A stretch of DNA of 9,490 nucleotides from Erythrobacter sp. UBA3075 (GTDB taxonomy: Bacteria > Pseudomonadota > Alphaproteobacteria > Sphingomonadales > Sphingomonadaceae). Below are positions 1 to 5,820 of this stretch, piece after piece. The stretch is from contig DFBR01000099.1 in the NCBI GenBank assembly GCA_002367375.1, positions 3,092-12,581 of the forward strand, given 5' to 3'. The translations under genes and the position numbers were made by a program. Numbering within the stretch: the stretch's first letter is position 1; each line of letters begins with the position of its first letter. Under the pieces are notes generated by a model that saw only the letters and a program-made list of their open reading frames with translations, was not told the DNA's origin and did no database searches.

Positions 1-708
1 TACGCCAACACCCGCTTTATCGAAGGCGATATTGAAAAGCTGGGCGCGCTGGATCTGGAGCCGGGTAGCTTTGACGTGATCGTGTCCAATTGCGTCATCA
101 ATCTGGTGGCGGACAAGGATGCGGTGTTCCGCGCCGCGCATCGTCTGCTCAAACCCGGCGGCGAGCTGTATTTCTCCGACGTCTATGCTGACCGCCGCGT
201 TCCCGCGCATCTGCTCAATGATCCGGTGCTGCATGGCGAATGCCTGTCCGGCGCGCTTTATTGGGGCGATTTTGACCGGCTGGCCAAGAGCGCTGGCTTT
301 ACCGATCCGCGGCTTGTGACCGACCGTCCGCTCGGCATCAATGATCGCGAAGTTGCCGCCAAGCTGGGCGGCATCAATTTCGTCTCCGCCACTTATCGCC
401 TGTTCAAGCTGGATGGGCTGGAGCCGCAATGCGAGGATTACGGGCAGGCGGTGCGCTACAAAGGCACGCTGCCGGGGCAGGAGCGGGTTTTTGAGCTTGA
501 TGCGCACCATCTGATCGAAGCGGGTCGCACCTTCCCGATCTGCGGCAATAGCTGGCGGATGCTGGCGGACACGCGCTTTGCCGAACATTTCGACTTTATC
601 GGCGATTTCTCGCGCCATTACGGCGTGTTTCCCGGCTGCGGGACCGATGCGCCATTTGGGCAAAGCGCCAGCGCCGGCGACACGAGCAGTGGTGCAGCCT
701 GTTGCTGA
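1..708 (+). CDS. arsM: Arsenite S-adenosylmethyltransferase ArsM/AS3MT type, 5'-truncated by the window edge
   Basis: This is the C-terminal 235 residues of a SAM-dependent As(III) methyltransferase, a cytosolic enzyme that methylates trivalent arsenic and supplies methylated arsenicals for detoxification or arsenosugar synthesis. The frame is open from base 1, so the N-terminus with SAM motif I lies outside. In local numbering, SNCVINLVADK (29-39), LLKPGGELYFSDVYADRR (49-66) and GECLSGALYW (79-88) closely match what I remember of animal AS3MT and algal ArsM. Cys81 in GEC is the conserved arsenic-binding cysteine. A C-terminal domain follows (VSATYRLFKL 128-137, RYKGTLPG, HYGVFPGCG), and the protein ends in Ala-Cys-Cys, as many ArsM proteins end in cysteines. 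The usual third catalytic cysteine seems absent (Ile125 and Ala130 at the candidate positions). The stop overlaps the next gene's TTG start by 7 nt, suggesting coupling to the SDR. Family assignment is firm; substrate is inferred from the family. Confidence 0.92.
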   Translation, partial: YANTRFIEGDIEKLGALDLEPGSFDVIVSNCVINLVADKDAVFRAAHRLLKPGGELYFSDVYADRRVPAHLLNDPVLHGECLSGALYWGDFDRLAKSAGFTDPRLVTDRPLGINDREVAAKLGGINFVSATYRLFKLDGLEPQCEDYGQAVRYKGTLPGQERVFELDAHHLIEAGRTFPICGNSWRMLADTRFAEHFDFIGDFSRHYGVFPGCGTDAPFGQSASAGDTSSGAACC

Positions 709-1703
709 AAATCCTCGTCACGGGAGCTGCCGGACTGATCGGCGGCGAAGTCTGCGCGCGGCTGGCGGCGCGCGGGTATGACGTAACCGCCATGGTGCGG
801 CGCACGCCCGAAGTGCGCGGCAATGATGGAAGCGAAGTGGCAGGGCTGCGGACACTCTCCGGCGATGTCACCCAGCCGATGATGGGCATGACGCCGCAGC
901 CATTCGATGTCGTCATTCATTGCGCTGCCAGTCTGGAATTCGATGCGCCGGAGGAAGAGCTTCGCACGGTCAATGTCGAAGGCACGCGCAATGCGCTGGC
1001 CTTTGCCAAGGCGGCGGGCGCAAACTTTCTGCATGTCAGCACCGCCTATGTCTGCGGCGTGCGCGAAGGCGAAATTGCAGAAGGTCCGGTGCCCGAAGGC
1101 ACGCAGTTCACCAATCGCTATGAAGCCAGCAAAGCGGCGGCAGAAGCAGTGGTGGCGGCCAGCGGCGTGCCTTTTGCCATTGCCCGCCCTTCTATCGTGC
1201 TGGGCGACAGCGCGAGCGGTGCGATCCGCGATTTCCCTTCGCTCTGCAATGTCTTCCGCCTGATGGCGCGCGGCAAGATAACGCAGTTTCCCTGCATTCC
1301 GAGATCGACGCTCGACCTCGTGCCTATCGACCACGTGGCTGGCGGCATCGTGGCTTTGGCGGAGAAGATGGAGGCAGCAAACGGCGGCTATTTCCATCTG
1401 GTCGCCAGCACCCCGATCGAGGCCGCAGAGCTGGCGCATGGCGTGGCGCGGGTGGAGCATTTTCCCGATCCGCGCGTGATTCACCCGGATTACTATTCTC
1501 CCACGGGTCTAAGCCCCGTCGAACGGATGCTGGCAGAACGCATGCTGGGCACTTTCGGGGCATATTTCACCCGCGATCCGCGTTTCCCGGATGCTGCTTT
1601 TCGTGAACTCACCGGGATCACTTGCCCGCCCACAGACAGCGCATGGCTCGACCGGCTGATCGCTTACGGTATTGAGCGGAGATACTTGCCTTCCGCAAGC
1701 TAG
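702..1703 (+). CDS. Extended SDR family NAD(P)-dependent oxidoreductase (epimerase/thioester-reductase-like), in an arsM operon
   Basis: A 333-residue extended short-chain dehydrogenase/reductase. The Rossmann motif TGAAGLIG (7-14) sits at the very N-terminus. Arg33-Arg34 after the second strand would favour NADP(H). The catalytic set is Ser113/Thr114 (VSTAYVCG) with Tyr140-x3-Lys144 (YEASK). RPSIVLGDS (162-170) and LDLVPIDHVAGG (205-214) resemble the NAD_binding_4 (male-sterility/thioester reductase) branch. The substrate cannot be read from sequence. TTG at 702 is the first possible start in this frame and puts the fold exactly where SDRs begin. No convincing Shine-Dalgarno precedes it, so translation probably depends on ribosomes finishing arsM (7-nt overlap). 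That coupling, and the two glycosyltransferase-like genes converging from the right, suggest a role in processing methylated arsenic compounds. This is inference; a general sugar-nucleotide or acyl reductase is the alternative. The stop shares a CTAG with the opposite gene. Confidence 0.88.
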   Translation: MLKILVTGAAGLIGGEVCARLAARGYDVTAMVRRTPEVRGNDGSEVAGLRTLSGDVTQPMMGMTPQPFDVVIHCAASLEFDAPEEELRTVNVEGTRNALAFAKAAGANFLHVSTAYVCGVREGEIAEGPVPEGTQFTNRYEASKAAAEAVVAASGVPFAIARPSIVLGDSASGAIRDFPSLCNVFRLMARGKITQFPCIPRSTLDLVPIDHVAGGIVALAEKMEAANGGYFHLVASTPIEAAELAHGVARVEHFPDPRVIHPDYYSPTGLSPVERMLAERMLGTFGAYFTRDPRFPDAAFRELTGITCPPTDSAWLDRLIAYGIERRYLPSAS

Positions 1704-2425
1704 CGCACGTCGGGGTAATACCGCTCCAGCCGCTTCTTCGCGCCCAATCCCCACAGGAAACCGACTTTCAGGTAAATCCAATTGGCTTTGAGCGCGCCCC
1801 ATTCGGCAATGCGCCTATCGGAAGTCTCAATGATGCGCGGCACCAGCTTTACTCTGCCAAAGCGCGTCATTCGAATGCACAGATCGGCTTCTTCCATCAC
1901 CTTGGCATCAGGGTCGCAGCCGCCACATTCGAGGAATTGGGCGCGACGGAAGAACATCGCGTGATCGCCAAACAGCAGGCGGCAGCCCTTCAGGAACAGG
2001 TGCGGGCGGAACAATAGCGGCGCATAATAGGTCTTCGCCCAATTATGCGCGGTGGTGATCCAGCGGGTCTTGTCGGGACCGCGCAGGATCGGCGTAAATC
2101 CGGCGAGCGAGATGGCTGAGTTCGCCAGCGTTTCAGCAATCACTGCCGCCATGTCAGAAAGAGGCACGGTGTCGGCATGGAGCACGACGACATATTCCCC
2201 GAGCGCTGCCTCCACCCCGGCATTGATCTGCCGCCCGCGCCCCGCTTCGGTTTGAACGATGCGCCATCCAGCAGCCTCGGCGAGTGTTACAGAGCGATCT
2301 GCGCTACCCCCATCGACCGCAACCACTTCCAGCGGCGCGGGATCGAGCTTGGCCAGATGTTCGATCAGCGCAGGCAAGGCGCGCTCTTCATTGAGCATCG
2401 GGATGGCAATCGAAACGCTGGTCAT
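1700..2425 (-). CDS. TIGR04283-type GT2 glycosyltransferase (rSAM/selenodomain-associated transferase 2)
   Basis: A 241-residue family 2 glycosyltransferase with a GT-A fold and no signal peptide, likely cytosolic or loosely membrane-associated. Motifs in order: IPMLNEE (8-14), VDGGSAD (37-43), RGRQINAG (63-70), LHADT (82-86, the metal-binding region that replaces a classic DxD), GDHAMFFRR (153-161), the acidic MEEADLCIRM (177-186, the catalytic-base region) and SDRR (202-205). The RGRQxNxG and HADT pair is characteristic of the MftF-like family TIGR04283, which was named for co-occurrence with the rSAM/selenodomain protein now linked to arsenosugar synthesis. The acceptor is unknown; transfer of a sugar onto an arsenic-containing nucleoside product is plausible given arsM nearby, but not shown by sequence. 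Its ATG overlaps the stop of the upstream CofC-like gene as ATGA, with only a weak ribosome site, so the two are probably coupled. The stop overlaps the opposite SDR gene. Confidence 0.9.
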   Translation of the reverse strand: MTSVSIAIPMLNEERALPALIEHLAKLDPAPLEVVAVDGGSADRSVTLAEAAGWRIVQTEAGRGRQINAGVEAALGEYVVVLHADTVPLSDMAAVIAETLANSAISLAGFTPILRGPDKTRWITTAHNWAKTYYAPLLFRPHLFLKGCRLLFGDHAMFFRRAQFLECGGCDPDAKVMEEADLCIRMTRFGRVKLVPRIIETSDRRIAEWGALKANWIYLKVGFLWGLGAKKRLERYYPDVR

Positions 2426-3006
2426 GGCGCAAACTCAGGCCATTTGGCGAGGTCTTCGGGCCGGTCGCAATCGTCCAACTCGCCCAGCAGCCGATAGGCT
2501 ATCGCGTGGTCCGCTAAACGCGCTTCAGTGCGCTCTCGAACCGTTTCAGTCCCCCACGGCATGTCGGACCAGAGGAACGGCACTTTGTCGCGAAATCCGA
2601 GCAGGTAATAGCCGCCATCGCTGGCCGGGCCGATCACCACCGGCTCCTCCTCCAGCGCGCTTGCCGCATCGCGCAAATGCTGCGCCGTCAGTCCTGGAAT
2701 ATCCGCGCCAAGCAGAATTGCCGGACCGGGAACACGCGCCAACCTGGTGCCAAGATCACCTTCGCTTTGTTCGATCAGCCGCACGTCAGCGCCCAGCCAA
2801 TCCGCGAATTCAGCATGGCTTGCTCCGGTCGTCCACACGGCAAAGGGCAGGCCGCTGTCGCGCATCGTTTCGAGGGTTCGCTCGACCAGACGGCGATGCA
2901 CCAGCGCTGCGCCCTTTTCCCCCACGGCAGGGATTAGCCGCGTTTTTGCACGACCCGGCGAGGGAAATTTGGCGAATAGGGCAATGGTGGGAATCTGGCG
3001 ATCCAT
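2422..3006 (-). CDS. TIGR04282/DUF2064 CofC-like transferase (rSAM/selenodomain-associated transferase 1)
   Basis: A 194-residue nucleotidyl/glycosyltransferase-like protein of the DUF2064 (CofC-like) family. Motifs: FAKFPSPGRAKTRL (11-24, the glycine/basic loop expected to bind a nucleotide), GDLGTRL (83-89), GADIPGL (100-106, with the acidic metal site) and GPASDGGYYLLG (126-137). These are hallmarks of TIGR04282. Its members commonly pair with TIGR04283 glycosyltransferases, as here (ATGA overlap, 2422-2425). A reasonable division of labour is that this enzyme makes or handles an activated sugar or nucleotide and the GT2 partner transfers it; this is inference. An in-frame ATG seven codons upstream (3025-3027) would add MEARSAP. 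I prefer the ATG at 3004-3006 because an AGGAG lies 7 nt before it and the conserved fold starts directly after. It is the first gene of the leftward operon, so its promoter should lie in the 138-bp gap shared with ppx. Confidence 0.88.
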   Translation of the reverse strand: MDRQIPTIALFAKFPSPGRAKTRLIPAVGEKGAALVHRRLVERTLETMRDSGLPFAVWTTGASHAEFADWLGADVRLIEQSEGDLGTRLARVPGPAILLGADIPGLTAQHLRDAASALEEEPVVIGPASDGGYYLLGFRDKVPFLWSDMPWGTETVRERTEARLADHAIAYRLLGELDDCDRPEDLAKWPEFAP

Positions 3007-3013
3007 CGGCGCA

Positions 3014-3018
3014 CTCCT
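3014..3018 (-). promoter_or_regulatory. Shine-Dalgarno deciding the start of the CofC-like gene
   Basis: On the minus strand this reads AGGAG, 7 nt before the ATG at 3004-3006. The alternative ATG at 3025-3027 has no purine-rich site at a useful distance. The site therefore supports the shorter, 194-residue protein. Confidence 0.65.
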
Positions 3019-3088
3019 AGCTTCCATTGCTTCGGCTGGCGAGGACCCGTGGTTACCTTAACTTGTGTCAATTGGCGGCTTGGTCTAG

Positions 3089-3100
3089 CCTGATATCAGG
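3089..3100. repeat. Perfect 12-bp palindrome CCTGATATCAGG upstream of ppx
   Basis: CCTGATATCAGG equals its own reverse complement over all 12 bases and ends 44 bp before the ppx ATG. The symmetry and the position between divergent genes fit a dimeric regulator's operator. I do not recognise it as the site of a known regulator, and a chance palindrome is possible. Confidence 0.4.
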
Positions 3101-3144
3101 TTCCGCTCACATGTGGCGGGTATAGAAGATTAGAAAGTACGATC

Positions 3145-4341
3145 ATGGCGGATCATTTCCCGCCGGACGGTCGCGAGAAGGCCCGGAATACGGCGGATAG
3201 CAAGGCAGGCTCCAACAATAGCCGCCGCCGCAATCCGAAACAGGGCTCAAAACGCGCTCCCGGCGATGGCAGGACAGGCAAGCAGCGCGATCATGCGAGC
3301 TGGAGACGCCCTCCCCACAAATCCTTCAAACAGGCCTATGCGGCGATCGATCTCGGCACCAACAATTGCCGGTTGCTGATCGCGCGCCCTTCCGATGAGA
3401 ATTTCGTGGTGATCGACGCCTTCAGCCGCGTTGTGAGGTTGGGCGAAGGTCTGGCACAATCCGGGAAACTGTCTGACGCGGCAATGGACCGCGCGCTCGG
3501 AGCGCTGAAAATCTGTGCCGACAAGCTGCGCAAGCGCAATGTCCACCTCGCCCGCTCAGTCGCGACCGAAGCTTGCCGCCGAGCGAGGAATGGCGAGGCC
3601 TTCATTGAGCGCGTGCGCAAGGAAACCGGCGTCGCGCTAGATATCATAAGCGCGCAGGAAGAAGCGCGTCTCGCTGTGCTGGGCTGCCATATCCTGCTGG
3701 AAGACGGTATAGGTCCGGCAGTGATTTTCGACATTGGCGGCGGCTCCACCGAACTGGTGCTGATCGAACCGGGCGCGCCGGTGCCGCGCATCCTCGATTG
3801 GCAGAGCGTGCCGTGGGGCGTTGTCTCCCTGACCGAGACGGTAGGACACGAGGTTGGCAGCGCCGAGGAGCGCCTCGCACGCTATGCCAGGATGAAAGAC
3901 CTCGTGCGCGAAAGCTTTGCCGATTTCGCCGAACGCATCCAGCAGCACAAGGCCGATGATCAGCGTCTGCTTGGCACCAGCGGTACGGTAACGACGCTCG
4001 CCAGCGTGCATCTTGGATTGCCGCATTATGATCGCAAGCAGGTCGATGGGCTGATCGTCCCGACTGACGACATGCTCGATATCTCGCGCCGCCTGTCCGA
4101 AATGTCTCCGAAGGACCGCAGCAAGCTCGATTGTATAGGGCACGAACGTGCTGAGCTGGTTGTGGCAGGCTGCGCCATTCTTGAAGTGATTAATGAACTC
4201 TGGCCCGCTGCGCGTCTCGGCGTGGCGGATCGCGGGATTCGCGAAGGCATTTTGCGCAGTCTGATGACAGCCGATGCTGAGGGCTCCGAAGCGCAGGCCG
4301 CGTTGCGCCAGCTGAAATCGGCAGGAGAGAAAGCGCAATGA
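3145..4341 (+). CDS. Ppx/GppA family phosphatase (exopolyphosphatase / pppGpp phosphohydrolase)
   Basis: A 398-residue ASKHA-fold phosphatase that hydrolyses terminal phosphate from polyphosphate and/or pppGpp in the cytoplasm. The phosphate-1 loop is [13 protein letters not shown] (68-80). [13 protein letters not shown] (138-150) and [13 protein letters not shown] (168-180) carry the catalytic-glutamate region (Glu172/173). DIGGGSTEL (196-204) is the phosphate-2 loop, followed by [12 protein letters not shown] (277-288) and [12 protein letters not shown] (359-370). It stops after the PPX domain and lacks the C-terminal HD-like region of the roughly 500-residue enterobacterial enzymes, so Ppx and GppA activity cannot be separated from sequence. 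Residues 1-66 are a disordered-looking extension with 17 Lys/Arg, many Ser/Asn/Gly and few hydrophobics. ATG 3145 is the only start ahead of the fold; its ribosome site is weak. The stop overlaps rlmE as ATGA, so the two are co-translated. Confidence 0.93.
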   Translation: MADHFPPDGREKARNTADSKAGSNNSRRRNPKQGSKRAPGDGRTGKQRDHASWRRPPHKSFKQAYAAIDLGTNNCRLLIARPSDENFVVIDAFSRVVRLGEGLAQSGKLSDAAMDRALGALKICADKLRKRNVHLARSVATEACRRARNGEAFIERVRKETGVALDIISAQEEARLAVLGCHILLEDGIGPAVIFDIGGGSTELVLIEPGAPVPRILDWQSVPWGVVSLTETVGHEVGSAEERLARYARMKDLVRESFADFAERIQQHKADDQRLLGTSGTVTTLASVHLGLPHYDRKQVDGLIVPTDDMLDISRRLSEMSPKDRSKLDCIGHERAELVVAGCAILEVINELWPAARLGVADRGIREGILRSLMTADAEGSEAQAALRQLKSAGEKAQ

Positions 4342-5006
4342 GCCGCGGCAGAGAAGATTCGCAGCGCCGCCTGAATAGCGGCAAGAAGCGCAAAGCCAGC
4401 TCGCAACGCTGGCTCGAACGCCAGCTCAACGATCCATACGTCAAACGCGCGATGGATGAAGGCTGGCGCAGCCGTGCCGCTTTCAAACTGATCGAACTGG
4501 ATGATCGCTTTGGTCTTGTGAAAGGCTGCAAACGTGTGATCGATCTGGGCATTGCGCCGGGCGGCTGGGCTCAGGTTGTGCGCAAACGCGCACCGCAGGC
4601 CACGGTGGTGGGAATCGATTATCTCGAAACCGAACCAATCGAAGGCGTCACCATCCTGCAAATGGATTTTATGGACGATGCCGCGCCCGCCGCGCTGGAA
4701 GAAGCGCTGGGCGGCCCCGCTGATCTGGTCCTGTCGGATATGGCGGCCAACACAGTGGGTCACAAACAGACCGATCACTTGCGCACCATGGCGCTGGTGG
4801 AAGCTGCCGCTTGGTTCGCCGTGGAAAATCTGACCGAAGGCGGCGCTTTTCTGGCGAAGGGATTCGCCGGGGGCACGGACAAGGATCTGCTCGACCTGCT
4901 CAAAGCGCATTTCCGCACGGTCAAACACGCCAAACCGCCCGCCAGCCGCAAGGGATCGAGCGAATGGTATGTGGTAGCGCAGGGTTTCAAAGGGCCGAAA
5001 AACTAG
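4338..5006 (+). CDS. rlmE: 23S rRNA (uridine(2552)-2'-O)-methyltransferase RlmE (RrmJ/FtsJ)
   Basis: A 222-residue SAM-dependent methyltransferase that 2'-O-methylates U2552 in the A-loop of 23S rRNA during late 50S assembly. The full K-D-K-E catalytic tetrad is visible: Lys50 ([10 protein letters not shown]), Asp134 ([16 protein letters not shown]), Lys174 ([12 protein letters not shown]) and Glu209 ([12 protein letters not shown]). The SAM motif is [14 protein letters not shown] (67-80). The basic N-terminus ([20 protein letters not shown]) is typical of alphaproteobacterial members and probably contacts rRNA. Length is close to the 209 residues of the E. coli enzyme. The ATG lies in an ATGA overlap with ppx and has its own AGGAG 10 nt upstream, so it can be initiated independently. 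A strong terminator follows 25 nt after the stop, closing the ppx-rlmE operon. Confidence 0.96.
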   Translation: MSRGREDSQRRLNSGKKRKASSQRWLERQLNDPYVKRAMDEGWRSRAAFKLIELDDRFGLVKGCKRVIDLGIAPGGWAQVVRKRAPQATVVGIDYLETEPIEGVTILQMDFMDDAAPAALEEALGGPADLVLSDMAANTVGHKQTDHLRTMALVEAAAWFAVENLTEGGAFLAKGFAGGTDKDLLDLLKAHFRTVKHAKPPASRKGSSEWYVVAQGFKGPKN

Positions 5007-5031
5007 CTGCGATTATTGTTGTGGCCCGAAC

Positions 5032-5063
5032 AAAAAAGCCCCGGCGCGAACCGGGGCTTTTTT
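5032..5063. terminator. Bidirectional rho-independent terminator between rlmE and the cytochrome c gene
   Basis: A perfect inverted repeat: six A, GCCCCGG (5038-5044), a 6-nt CGCGAA loop, CCGGGGC (5051-5057), then six T. Read either way it gives a 7-bp GC stem followed by a U tract, so it can end rlmE transcripts rightward and cytochrome c transcripts leftward. It sits 25 nt after the rlmE stop and 29 nt after the cytochrome stop, as expected for a shared terminator between convergent genes. Confidence 0.93.
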
Positions 5064-5092
5064 GGTTTGGGTAAGCTGAAACAGCGGAGCGC

Positions 5093-5701
5093 TTACTCGG
5101 CTGCGGCCTCTTCTTCGGCTGCCGCTTCTTCACCCTCGGCCGCTTCGCCTTCTACGGGAACTTCTTCAACGACGACTTCGGGCAAGTCCGGGCCGCCGCC
5201 ATTTTCGCGCAAATAGAGAATTACATTGGCGCGGTCCTCGGCATTGCCAAGGCCAGCGAAACTCATGGACGTGCCGTCAGCAAATCCGCGCGGCCTTTCC
5301 AACCATGCGTTCATGTTTTCATAGGTCCATTCGCCGCCTTTGCCTGAAAGTGCGCTCGAATAGCCGAATCCCTGGGCATTTGCTGCAATCGCTTCGCCAA
5401 GAACGCCGTGCAGATTGGGACCGATGCCATTGGCAGCACCCTGCTCAACACTGTGGCAGGCCGCGCATCTCGCGAAAACGCCTTGGCCGGCTTCAGCCGA
5501 ACCGTTGGCGAGCAATTCAGCGAAAGTTGGCCCGGCATCGACTTCCGCGCCATCTTCGGCCGCTTCGATGATGTAGCCGGGATTCTCGGGCATCTCGGCT
5601 TCGCCGCCGCCGAAATAAATGCCGGCTACAATGTTTGCGCCAAGGGCAATGCCGCAACTGGCAAGAACCCAGCCGAAAATGGTGTTTGTACGATCGTTCA
5701 T
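5093..5701 (-). CDS. Membrane-anchored c-type cytochrome (CycM-like) with acidic C-terminal tail
   Basis: A 202-residue monohaem class I cytochrome c. A hydrophobic segment at about 8-30 is an uncleaved signal anchor, placing the haem domain in the periplasm. Haem attachment is CAACH (Cys79, Cys82, His83), followed by GIGPNLHGVLG (92-102) and WTYENMNAWL (125-134). Met146 in GTSMSFAGL is the sixth ligand. The arrangement fits the CycM/c552 group of alphaproteobacteria, which shuttle electrons from the bc1 complex to an aa3 oxidase. Residues 170-202 are an unusual tail rich in Glu and Ala (11 Glu in 33 residues) with no basic residue; it may serve docking or flexible spacing. The gene is monocistronic here, read away from pheA, and ends at the shared terminator. 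No strong Shine-Dalgarno precedes ATG 5701, but the anchor begins soon after it. The partner complexes are inferred. Confidence 0.92.
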   Translation of the reverse strand: MNDRTNTIFGWVLASCGIALGANIVAGIYFGGGEAEMPENPGYIIEAAEDGAEVDAGPTFAELLANGSAEAGQGVFARCAACHSVEQGAANGIGPNLHGVLGEAIAANAQGFGYSSALSGKGGEWTYENMNAWLERPRGFADGTSMSFAGLGNAEDRANVILYLRENGGGPDLPEVVVEEVPVEGEAAEGEEAAAEEEAAAE

Positions 5702-5820
5702 GACAAGAGCATTCTTCTACGATGTGACGTTCGTGCGCGGCTTAGTGTCCAGCGGCGCGGCGCGCAAGAGGGCTTTAGTCGCTTGTCCGCCCGCAAAGGC
5801 CAAGCTAGGCGCTGCATTCT
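5702..5820. promoter_or_regulatory. Divergent intergenic region between the cytochrome c gene and pheA
   Basis: A 119-bp gap that must carry both promoters. Leftward, a candidate reads TTGCGC (5767-5762) and TAAGCC (5744-5739) with 17-bp spacing. Rightward, TTGTCC (5783-5788) and TAGGCG (5806-5811) are also 17 bp apart, which would start transcription just before the pheA ATG and give an almost leaderless mRNA. That would fit the lack of a good ribosome site there. Both pairs match consensus poorly. No operator, leader peptide or attenuator hairpin for aromatic amino acids is apparent. Confidence 0.35.

Larger units (their letters stand above)
3007..3144. promoter_or_regulatory. Divergent intergenic region between the CofC-like/GT2 pair and ppx-rlmE
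   Basis: This is the largest gap in the window and must hold promoters for both directions. Leftward, a perfect TTGACA is read on the minus strand at 3071-3066, but the position 17 bp downstream is GC-rich and gives no good -10, so only the -35 is suggestive. Rightward, a weak pair is TTGTGT (3063-3068) with TAGCCT (3086-3091) at 17-bp spacing; TATAGA at 3121-3126 is another -10-like hexamer without a matching -35. The gap also contains a perfect 12-bp palindrome (3089-3100) and an 8-bp one (3108-3115). That promoters lie here is inferred from gene orientation; the exact elements are uncertain. Confidence 0.45.

Noticed and set aside
618..1484. 288-codon minus-strand frame opposite the SDR gene
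   Set aside because: It is a shadow of the SDR, overlaps the end of arsM, and has a composition (Arg/His/Ala) typical of reverse-strand frames.
2259..3020. 253-codon plus-strand frame opposite the CofC-like gene
   Set aside because: It is antisense to a gene with clear TIGR04282 motifs and a good Shine-Dalgarno; its product is Pro/Arg/Ser-rich and unrecognisable.
3058..3072. Possible CtrA site (TTAA, 7 nt, then CAAT) in the divergent gap
   Set aside because: Only the first half matches TTAA-N7-TTAA; the second half is too far from consensus to claim.
4026..4928. 300-codon minus-strand frame spanning ppx and rlmE
   Set aside because: It crosses two well-supported plus-strand genes and shows no domain; a chance open frame in GC-rich DNA.
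5100..5180. Apparent simple-sequence repeat of GCT/TCT-type triplets
   Set aside because: It is explained by the Glu/Ala codons of the cytochrome c tail on the minus strand; the units are not identical enough to call a tandem repeat array.
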